The notes under the pieces: generated by a model
Told to the model about the DNA's origin: nothing
The model's database searches: none
What the model saw: only the letters and a program-made list of their open reading frames with translations
Origin: Sitta carolinensis
Lineage: Eukaryota; Chordata; Aves; Passeriformes; Sittidae
Length of the DNA stretch: 64,000 bases
Direction of reading: 5' to 3'
NCBI GenBank assembly: GCA_032173965.1
Contig: JAVUNC010000019.1
Span: forward strand, 4,464,501 to 4,528,500
Program-made: the position numbers and the translations under genes
Shown: positions 52,301 to 62,200 of the stretch, piece by piece
Layout of the letters: each line of letters opens with the position of its first letter
Numbering within the stretch: position 1 is the first letter of the stretch

Positions 52301-52334
52301 AAAGAGAAGACCTTTTGAAAGAGAAGACCTTTTG
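52301..52334 (+). repeat. Perfect 17-bp tandem duplication
   Basis: AAAGAGAAGACCTTTTG occurs twice head to tail with no mismatch. Perfect identity suggests a recent slippage or end-joining duplication. No coding frame is affected. Confidence 0.95.
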
Positions 52335-52778
52335 TGGCACAGCTCCAACATTTAGGTTCCACCCAGCAGAGTGCTGTGCACTGCACTGTTGGTCCCCTGC
52401 ACTTATTTGTGACAAGCTGTGCAATTACTACACGCCTTACAACACTTCCCATTTCCTAGAACCGCTCCTGTTTAGAGTAAATTTCTTTCCGCAAAACTAG
52501 GAACGCACTTGGTAACACTTTCATCAAGTTGTTACCACCCATCAGGGGGGACACGAGCTCATGGAGTGGTAGCTCAGCACCACCCCAGTTCCTTGTGGTA
52601 CCTGGAAGTCGCTAAAAAACTTTGAGTGGGTGAGTTCTGGTTACTCAGACTGACTTTTGCTGTGCAGCTCACAGAGGGACATTAATAAATGTGCTGTGGA
52701 TTGGGATGCACTTCACAGGTGTGACAGTAGAGATGCTTTTTCAGAGAGATAAACAGAATTTTTTTTCACTTAGTCAAA

Positions 52779-52888
52779 GCTCAGATGAGGAACCGGGTGA
52801 CAGAAAGATTGTGTGACTTACCCAGGGTCATACAGGAAGATTGTGTCAGTGCTGGAAACTGAATGTGAAATTTCCAGCTCCCAGCTAG
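52779..52888 (-). repeat. MIR SINE remnant, reverse orientation
   Basis: Read on the plus strand, CTCAGATGAGGAACCGGGTG is followed by ACAGAAAGATTGTGTGACTT, ACCCAGGGTCATACAGGAAG, a GTCAGTGCTGGAAACTGAAT block and TTTCCAGCTCCCAG. This follows the reverse complement of the MIR core in order: CAGATGAGGAAACTGAGG, AGGTTAAGTGACTTGCCC, AGGGTCACACAG, GCAGAGCTGGGATTCGAA, then CCAGGTCTTC. The match runs for about 110 bases with scattered substitutions. It is the best-preserved ancient SINE in the window. Confidence 0.8.
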
Positions 52889-53544
52889 CTCGTTAATTAT
52901 TTTATCATCTGCCACAATAGGAAGATTACTGAGAGTGCAGTCATTCCTCACATAACTGCTGGGAATGCTGAATGATTCCAAGTGCACATAAATACATAGG
53001 GGAAGAGCAGATTTGAAAGAGACATGTGATAAACATTGCACCCCAATCTGTATTTCCTCATCTATGAGTTCAAGTGGCCTAGTTGTAATGGCAGTAATAT
53101 TGCATATCAAAACCTGTGGGTGGGGTCCAAGAACTCTGGAACACTGCCTTCAATATGTTCCTATTATAATGGTAATTTCTGTCCTCATAAAGTTGTGGCT
53201 TGGTTTCTATTTATGTGTAGCAAGACCCCCTCCCCCTGAAAATATCTTCTTATTTCTCATATTCTAATAAACAAACCACTCAAAAGAGTGAGAGCTTGTG
53301 ACACTCATCAGCTTTGAAGGTGAAGCAGTTTATGCAGACTCCTGCCTTAGACAGCCTTCATATTATTTGTTACTTTGCATTTACTTCTTGATGTTGCCAC
53401 CCTTATATTTGCTTTGCTTTAACATCGTTATCTATGCTTTTTTGGAGATGGATCCATTCCAAATGCACTTGGTGGGGCTGTGCTTAACATTTGCCAGTGG
53501 TCTCAATAGATTTAAAGCAGATTTGAGGTGTCATAAGAGCAGAA

Positions 53545-53635
53545 AGGATGAGCAGACTATCTAGTCTGACTGACTGTGCATCTCGTACTGTAGAATTTCC
53601 CTTACCATGACATCCAAAGTTCTTAACTAAATCTT
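53545..53635 (-). mobile_element. Ancient CR1-type LINE remnant
   Basis: On the plus strand, GACTATCTAGTCTGACTGAC is followed by a TGTAGAATTTCCCTTACC block and AAAGTTCTTAACTAAATCT. This recalls the 'ATCTAGTCTGACCTCC ... CATAGAATTTCACCCAGTAATTCC ... CCCATAACTT' segment of old CR1 subfamilies shared with turtles and crocodilians. The copy is heavily diverged and lacks the canonical terminus. An unrelated match is possible. Confidence 0.5.
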
Positions 53636-54101
53636 TGGGATTTTTGGTAAACCAAATGAAGCCCCACAAAAGGAGACTTCCACTCAACTCTCCTGCCCAG
53701 CCATGTTGTCTCTTGCTTTACCTTTTATTATTGTCTTTGCAGTGAAACAGTAATAAACAATGCACAAAAGCAGAAGAATATCAGCTAGAAAAGGGTCACT
53801 AGTAGTTGGACTGTGATATATGATACTCCTGAAAAAAAAGTCAAAGCAATTTGGGGAAAAAATGGTATGATAAATTACAGGAAATAGTAAATTACAGAAA
53901 AGTGTATTCTCTGCTACTTTTTCATAAATCCCTTGAAACTATTGTCATGAGATGATGATTAGAAATTTCAGTAACACAGTGGTAGAAGCAGCCTGACTCA
54001 GAGACTGTATTTTTGGTTTTGTCTGCAAAACTTCCATTGTTGAACATGTGAAAAGTGCAAGAAAGTGTGTATATATGAATTAACATTAATCCATGCAAAC
54101 A

Positions 54102-54147
54102 ACAAATAATTTAAACATTGTAATTTATCTTCAGATAAATTATTTGT
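54102..54147. repeat. Nested inverted repeats
   Basis: A 10-bp perfect inverted repeat with a 2-base loop (TAATTTATCT at 54121-54130 and AGATAAATTA at 54133-54142) sits inside a second 11-bp perfect inverted repeat (ACAAATAATTT at 54102-54112 and AAATTATTTGT at 54137-54147). The right arms overlap, so the two hairpins exclude each other. The sequence is A+T-rich, where such structures arise by chance more often. Confidence 0.85.
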
Positions 54148-54149
54148 AA

Positions 54150-54203
54150 CTCCTAAGCCAGATCCATGGAGCTGCACTCATATAGAGATCAAATTTGGCC
54201 TCC
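54150..54203. repeat. Possible ancient interspersed repeat end (reverse of GGCCAAATT type)
   Basis: A TAACTCCTAAGCCAGATCC block, GGAGCTGCACT, then GAGATCAAATTTGGCCTCC. The last block is the reverse complement type of the GGCCAAATT end near 21965, and the preceding 'taactcc...ggagctgcac' order fits the same old sauropsid-type repeat from memory. Family name uncertain. Confidence 0.4.
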
Positions 54204-54209
54204 TACTTT

Positions 54210-57200
54210 CATTATGAACCACCATTACAGCTGAAAAAATTGTTTAAATAATTTACACTCTTATCATCTCCCTTCAATATGCCAATGTTTCCTTGAGCAC
54301 AGTTTTGTTATAGAAGCACCCTTAGCACCTTGGCCATGTAAGTATGATTTCTCCAGTGCTGTCAATCCAATCTCTCCCAATTTACTATGCTTTTATCTAT
54401 TGTTGTGCCCTTTTGTAAATAGACAGAGGTTTACAGTTCAGTATTTACTTGGTCTCCCATGCAGCAATGAACTCCAGCAGATAGTCCTTAACTTGCATTT
54501 CTGCTGGGGTCTGAAGTGCAAGTCTTCAGTGCTTTATCTATTTACAGGGCAAGGATTTCCTAGCAGAGAGGTGCCTCCTGCATGAGAGCAGATTCCTCAT
54601 TTTCCCTCTATTTATTTTCACCCATCAAGATCTTCTACAGTTCTCCCTAAAATGGAGAGAGAGACATCTATTGATTAACTGGGTTTTCTGTCGTGCTCCA
54701 GGAAAATGAGAAAGGCATATTGATTTTTTGGTTTGCTGTAAAGACACATTTTGAAATTCTGTGGTTTTGGCTGACACTGCAGCCTTGGCAGGGGCTTCAA
54801 TGTGCAAAATTAAAACCTAAAATGTGCCACTTCTCCAATTTACTGCTGCTCATTGCTCATTCCAGGAGTGTTGTGGTTCTCTGACACAGCAGCCAGCAGC
54901 CACCTCCAGCAGATTTTCAGCTGCTCTTGTGGCTCCTCCAGACCCAGCCTGCTGGGTGTCTGCCTCACCACCTCCAACACCACTTACATGGCATTCAAGA
55001 TGATGGCAACAACTGTGTGGTCTGTCACAGACCAGAAATAATTTTAACACATCTCCTTCTGTAAGGGAAGAGATCTCTGGTGCTTCTCACGTCAAAGCTC
55101 CAACTGGCTCCCAGCTTCTCCTGAAACATTCCCCTTCCCTGACTCTGGGATTAAATGACCGAGCACACAACAATGTCCACAATAGCATTTCCAAATCTAA
55201 GTGCCAAAGCTGGGATCCTGGGAGAGGCTGATGGGAATTATGCCCTTAACTTCCCCCCTCCAGTGAGACATGACCACATAATTTGCATTCCTGCAGCGAT
55301 CTCACCTCAATTCCATGTGTGTCAGTTGTAGGCAGCAAAACCTCAAATCCAGCACTTCACTCAAGCTTATGCTTTATTTATAACAATATATAAGTTCTGA
55401 TTGCAGTCCCTGCCACAGCCTGAAAGTCTTGTATCGCCTGACATTTTAACTGTGCTCATAGCTGGGTCCTAATTTCAAAGCCAGGCAACCGAAGAAATTA
55501 AAAGTATGATTTTTCACAAATGCTTCAGCTGGTTCCCTTTAAAAATGAGGCTACTTGCAGTGCATGTCTAATGAGTATTATGTGGGTTGCTATGGGCACC
55601 AAAATTTGGAGATGTTGGCCTAAATGACATGGATAAGGAGAAGTGTTTTTTACATGAGCTGTTAAATAAAACTCTTGAGTTTCAATAAATAAACACATCT
55701 ATTTAGGAAGTGGTGACAGCATGCAATCTGCAGAAATGGGAAGCCTCGGAGATGCTGTGGTAATAATGCAGTTACTTGAAGCACATTGAAGATACAAATA
55801 TCTCTGTGGTTTTTTATTTGCTTCCACTCTTTGAGTCATTCTGAGAAACTCACAAAGCTGTGCACATTCCAGTTACTGCCAAAGCATGATGCACTCCTCA
55901 CTGCACACAAAAAGCTTTACTCCAGAAGTCTACAGCATGGGCTGAGAAGAAGTCTTTTCCAGGCACTGGAAAATGCAGATTTGAAGCACAGTGTAATGGA
56001 GAACTTTGTTTCATGTGTATAAAAGAAGAAGAAAGGCAAACATTCTTGGCACAAAGAGACAATTAAAAAAATAGGGAAGTGGCTACTCTCAAGACTGAAG
56101 CATTTCTGTCATGACATGTGCTGCTGAAGTCACCAAAATGTGCTGGTGGTGATGGTGTGGCTTTGTCCTAGCTGGGGAGAGATATTTGAGGGGAGTATTT
56201 TAAGTATTTATTACAAAATCATAAGCACAGCCAAAGCCCTCAGAGGATTAGGGAAATTAGTGAATGAAACAACAGTTCAAAATAATTTTGCATCCCCCAG
56301 TTTTGAAAATCAAGGAATGGATCCAATTAGATTAATTTCCAGAAGTCCTCAAGAACAAGGCAGCATTGGAAAGGAGTTGATTCTACCCTCGAAGATTCAA
56401 AGACAGGAGAAAAGCAGATCCAAATATCTTCAAATGAACTACCAAAGCAATACACATGGTTTAGTTTCTATTGCTTAAAAAAAGATGATTTCTATTTGCT
56501 CTGGATGCACTGTGAAGCAGCTGTCTAGTCAGTAATCAGGATTGTTAGATTATAGATCCAGATCTGCACAAAATCAGCTTCCTAGTGCCTCAGTTTACTC
56601 GAGGAAAACAAAACCAAAAAAACAGAACAACCCATGAATATATCCAAGAATCATGAATAAAATAACCAGTACAAGCAGAGATACTCATGATCATTACTGC
56701 AAGGCAGCATTTTTGTTGTGATTTACTGAGGTCCACAGGGCCCTTCAAGTTTAGTCAGAGTTTGTATTAGAGGGCTGACCACGCCTGTCCCTGCTCCTGA
56801 CAGTTATTGGGTTTTTTTTCTAGCTTTCCCTAGAGAAGCTGCTGAACACTTCCAACAAAATCTGACTCTTCCCTCACTATTCTCTGAGCCATCCATCTTC
56901 CAGCAAGCTCCATGCTGATAGATCCCTGAGGTCCATAATCCCAGCAAGGGCCCAAGGCTGCCATGCAGATACAGGAATGTGCCTGGGGGAGGTAGGGTGG
57001 TGTTATGACAGGATACAGGTCTCACAGGTCATTTAAAAGACCAGCTTGGAGGGGTGCCTTTGAGTGTAAAAGGAAATGCACTCTGGTGCAGACAGGTTAA
57101 CATCCGAATTTGCAGAGGAGCTCAATTCCCCAAACCTTATTGGTCGCAGTGCTAAGTTCCACACGGTCTTTCAGGGGAAACCCATGAAACCCCTCCAGAT

Positions 57201-59225
57201 AACAAAGCCCAAGCCTAATTCTCAAAGCTTGCTGGAGCAGACCCAAAGGCTGAAATGAAGAGCTGACCCCTGTGGCACACACACATGACCCATTGCTCTG
57301 ACAGCTCGTGGAGGAAAAGGCTGGAGGTCTCGAGCATGTCAACACTTACCTAGGCTTGGAGGGAGGGTGCTTTCCCATAATCAGAGGGAAGTGTTGGAAT
57401 GTGTTGTTGCTATGTTTTTTAAGTCCTTTTGAAACTGTGGCCCTAAGGAAATGAGGAAATACAGAGGATGAGGTTACATTGTTATTATTATTTCACATTT
57501 TTTGAACACAGGATTATATGGCTGGATTCATATTGTATTAGCTTTCTAAATCTTTAAAGACACAGGGTCTACAGTGCACACTCAATGCTTTATTCATTAA
57601 ATTAATGTATTTGTATTTTTTAAAAATCCTGCCTATCTAGCAAGCATTCCTTTTTTACTCTCTTTCTCTCTCATACCCCTTGGAATATTCTTGTCTGAAA
57701 AAACACATGTGTAAACTTTCACAAATAAAAAAATAAATTTTTGAGTAATAAATCAGTTTCCTGTGCTTTCCTTGATTTTTGACTTGATGTTGACAGGCAG
57801 TCTCCAACCACGTTTCCCAACACCCTCACACAGTGAGCAGCCATTGCCTTAAAAACCAGTGGGATCACTCCCTTCAGACATCCAAGTGACCATCCTCTTT
57901 TCCAGAGATGTATTTTCCACACAGGAATGTGTTCCCAGGTGCTTAAAGTAAAAGAGGTAAGAAAGGCAAACTCCATGATTCCCCGAAGACCAGGAGTCTG
58001 AGCCTGCATCCACACACATCAAATTATGTGATTATTTTGTTGACTGCAGTGGAATTGTTCCTGAGTTATGCCACTCTCAGGAAGATCAAAGAAAGGCTCA
58101 TTAGGCTTGCTGTTCCCTGAATCCCAGCACCAGAAAGATTATGATATTGCAACCACAAGAGACAATCTGTTTGCCACAATGACACTGCACTCTCTTTCCT
58201 TCTTGTTTTTTTGGTTTTTTTTAATGCAGCTGTTAAATCTTTCTATACTGATTTCTGAAATAATATCTCCATATATGTATTTATTTTTTAATAATAGTCT
58301 TGTGTGTGTTTTGTAGTGTATAGTACATAGCAGAAAAGAGTTGAAGAATCATCTCACTGCTGTTAATGAGCCCATCTGGTACTGTTCCTCTTCAATGGAA
58401 GATCAGAGTTGGTTGACTGACTTAAAATACTTCAATGCTGTTGATGTGTCTTCAGGTAGCTGCAGGGATAAATGGAAATTACAAAATGCATCAGGTCTTT
58501 CTTCTGACAGCTGACCTAGGAGTTGGTAGAGATCATCACTTGTCTGCCCTCTGATGTACAGGCTTATATGGTTTATGTGGTAATCAGCCTTGCCCCCTTG
58601 GATAGCCCGTTTTCCTTCCTTTCTGACTATTGTCTTATCCTCCTGACAGTGGATTCATCCTGGTTTTACTCCTTTTCTCCCCTTCTCCAGTTGCCAGGAT
58701 TCTCTTTGCATCACTAGCATATTTAAATTTTCTGACAGTTCACCACCCATCCCAGCAGAAACACATTCCTTAAAAAAAAATCACCTTTTCTTCATCAATT
58801 TTCACAGATGAGTGAGAGACTGCAAACTAGTTCACTTCTAACTGCCATCACAGTATTTCCTCAACAATCCTTAGGCAGCCACTTTTTTAAAAACCGCTGT
58901 AAATAGAAAAGAAATTGTCAGGAGCATTTCTAGATTTCAAATAACTGTCCAGTACTGCGTGTTGTGTCCAAAACCGCCACAGTAAGATACATCCCAGTCA
59001 CTGGAACATGAACTACATGCACAAGTCAATGCTCCTGCACCAAAATACATAGGAAATTTCCCAACATCCAGAGGAATCCCTTCTCCACTCTGCTGCTCCT
59101 TAGCCATAAATAAACTCCTCGATTCATCACTGTGAGCTGAGGGAGGGGAGCAGCCCGAGCAGCCCCGGAGTGCAATGCTCTGTCAAGCACCCTTTCCTCT
59201 GTGTCACAATGGCCTCTAGTGGATT
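54210..59225. other. Unique non-coding sequence, no gene recognised
   Basis: A+T-rich DNA. The 112-codon frame at 56140-56478 (+) and the 98-codon frame at 57719-58015 (-) have no recognisable domain. A short TAGTGCCTCAGTTTACTCG at about 56583-56601 is similar to part of the MIR core but is too short to call. Nothing else was identified. Confidence 0.5.
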
Positions 59226-59234
59226 AGCAGCAAT

Positions 59235-59252
59235 TGACAGACAGCTCTGTCA
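59235..59252. promoter_or_regulatory. Paired TGACAG inverted repeat (possible TALE homeodomain site)
   Basis: TGACAGA and TCTGTCA form perfect 7-bp arms around CAGC. TGACAG is the core recognised by MEIS/PREP/TGIF (TALE) homeodomain proteins. Two such cores face each other in a stretch that also carries CAATTG and GGATTA words. The sequence shows only the motif, and regulatory function is inference. Confidence 0.3.
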
Positions 59253-59254
59253 TC

Positions 59255-62200
59255 CACCGACATTTCCTTAATGGTTTCCTTCGGGGTAAAGGGAGGACAC
59301 CATGCCAACATGTGCACCTGCTGCTTTTAAAGTCAGAGCTGCAGCAGGGTAGCAACAGAAAGAAAACTACTGTCTTCTCCCAGGTGCTTTATCAATATTC
59401 CCTCTTGCTTTTATAATAGAGGATAACTGCCTTCTCAATGAAAAAGAAAAAAAAGAACAAATTCGTTTCAAACAGGCTTATTTGGCTTTGAACTCCTGCT
59501 CTTTTTAATGTCATCTGATGCAACTGCATTGGTGTTGCTTCTGTGGGTTTCTTAAGAACAATGAGTACAAATTGAAGAGATGAGGAAAAATTCAAAGGCG
59601 AATGTGTTTTGAAGTCAGCAAATGTCTTTCACAATACTGGCTTTTAAAGGTCCACTGTTAAGCTTGTGTAATTTATGCTTCCTGCTTCATAGAACATACT
59701 GCCTTATCACTGAAGATTTTGTGCTGGTATTTGTCTGCTAATGGCAGGGAAAGCGTTGCCAGACACAATCATCTTGAACTTCTACCTGTTACTCTTCCTT
59801 TCAGGAGTCAGCAGGGACTCGTTTTTAAATAGGGGTTCATCCCTCAGAGGCACATTTGGGCTGAAATGCAAGGACCAGTAACTCACCCAGGGTACAACCC
59901 ACACCCTCCCCACCTCCAGAGAACTGTCAGAAGAGTAGCTGAGACTGGGCATAAACAGTCTTGAGAAACCTTCTCATATGGGTTAGGGAAAATTATGGCA
60001 ACTTTTCAGAAAGAAAAGTCGAGTGAGCTAGTTCCTTTTGTCATGGTCCAACCTGATCAGCTACTGCAGTGCGGAAAGCTTTTCTCCCCTCAAAATGCAG
60101 TATTCCAACGTACCCTGTACACTTAGATAGAAACAGAGAGGAGAGCCCCACAGTTTTAAAAAAAAAAAAAAAATAAAGGTTTGTTATTAGCTTCACTGAG
60201 GTCTTTGATGGCATTAATTAGTCTTCTTGCAAGATAGCAATGTGACTGAAAGAGAGGAGAACAAAACTGCTGCTTTTGCAGCACTCTCTCCTTTCTTCAG
60301 CTGCAGGATGTCTCAGCTTGTTCTTAAAGGTTTAAGGTACAAGTCAAGGTGAAGTACTCTCCTCTGAAGAACTGTGTATGGTCCCTCCTACAGCACTTCC
60401 CACGAAGATCAACACCAAGGATTTCTTTATGGGCAAATCGACCACGGAACTGAAAGAGGGAATGACCACCTTTCGTTACTCCTGGAGCTTGGTGCAGTTT
60501 GTACCTCGTAGGCACACTCAGGTGGAGCTCAGTCCTACCCAGAGCCCTGTGCATTGTTCAGATTCAGGGAATCACCTACAGAAAAAACAAGCCCTTAAGG
60601 AAAAATGGCTTTATCTTGGCTTCGGGAGCATGGAGGGGCTAACAGTTCACCAGCAGCTGCTCCTGTTCCACAGTGGGGCTGATGGACACAGGGAAGGCAA
60701 GATGATTACCACTGCCTCTTTCCCTTGTAGTTTCTCTGGTTTATAAAAGGTGATTTTCATTCCTGTGCAACATGTTTAGATGTTGGAAGCAGCATGAACA
60801 CTTGTAGGCTGAGTGTCTGATGTAAGAGAGCCCTCACAGCAGGCATATTGACAAGGAGTCTTTCCACAGACCTAGGTCCTGGGGACCTTGCTCTAACACA
60901 GATGTTCTTTAGTTCCAGATGTTCTGGGAGTTCCTAGGAGCACATGAGGGTGAGTCAGTGCATGGACCAGCATTTGGGCTCTGCAAAGAAGGCTGCCATG
61001 CAACACAACTTTAGACACCTCGGATTGCTTGCAAATGAGAGAAGCTTAACTACTTTGAGAGTTATGCTCCCATGTTTGGCTGGTTTTACTATTGAGACAA
61101 GTTCTGCGCTCTGCTCTACAAAGGAAACAAAAAAATAAAACCTCAATTTTCTATCAGAGGGCCTCCACAGCAGAAAGATCGAAGAGGAGAAACAGAAAAC
61201 ACACAATACAAAGGCAGGCTTGTGTCTTTGCTGAATATTTTCATTGTTTTCCCTGCGGGGCCAGTGGGTTTTTACACACAGCACTAGCACATTTCATTCT
61301 GACAACAAGTCAGACTTTCCAAGTCACTACACCTTTCACAACATACTGCAAACTGTCAGTGTGGTAACTTCCTGAAGTTTAATGAAGTTACCTTATGAAA
61401 TCTCTTGGCAAAGCTGGCTAAAACCAAAAACAACTAAAACCAACACTGACAACAACAACAACAACAACAACAAAAAAAGGTAAAAGAAAAAGGCTATTCA
61501 AAAATGAGGGGAGTCCCTAATGAAATGTGATACATGCAATCTGGAAAACTTCTGAGAGGAGAAGGAAGAGTTGTGTGCTGACAAATGGTGCAAACTTCTG
61601 GCTAAGATTAGATTTCTGCAGGCTGGATTTAGATAACTAGCTCAATTTTCCAGTGGACTGAATGCCTGCAGGCTCCCAGTATTGGCCCTGCAAGCTGCAG
61701 GTTGATCACCAAGCTTGTGAAATCCAGGCACTAAATTTGAGCCTAAAGAAAGTTCCAGGACTGATATGTTCTAGAAGACTCAAAGAATTGTTATTTGAAA
61801 CCTAAATCTCTGGGAGGTCTTTTTGCACAGCCCCAGGACTGTTTCTAAGCACCCATTTAAAAAATAAAAATCAAAGCCAGTCTACTTGTCTTTGGGGTAG
61901 CCACATGATGAGCATAGAGAGGTATCTTACCATTCACTGTACAGCTGAAGAAATTCCAGGATAACAGTGACCAAAATAAAAGCATGTCTGTCAGTGACTA
62001 AAAGAAGAGACACCCACTTAGACCAGATTAAAAAAAAAACATATATAATTTAAGGATTAGCAGGCTAGCAGAGTTGGAAGGATTTCAAGCTCTTTACTGG
62101 GCTCAGGAGGAAATCTCTTTTAATATTCTGTGTCATTCAGAAGTAGTCAAGGATTAGTGGTTTCAGAGGAACAGGTCAATACTGATGCATGAAAATGCTG

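Larger units (their letters stand above)
46700..52775. other. Unique non-coding sequence, no gene recognised
   Basis: A G+C-richer patch at 46700-47150 keeps frames open on both strands (108 codons on -, 106 on +) without domains. The remainder is A+T-rich, with a perfect 17-bp tandem duplication at 52301-52334 and a possible old repeat piece at 50694-50745. No RNA gene was recognised. Confidence 0.5.

Noticed and set aside
56575..56605. TAGTGCCTCAGTTTACTCG, similar to the MIR core
   Set aside because: Only about 19 bases match, and the flanks do not follow the MIR order.
59860..59930. AGTAACTCACCCAGGGTAC, similar to the reverse MIR core
   Set aside because: A single short block. The expected CAGATGAGGAAACTGAGG and CACACAGCTAG neighbours are missing.
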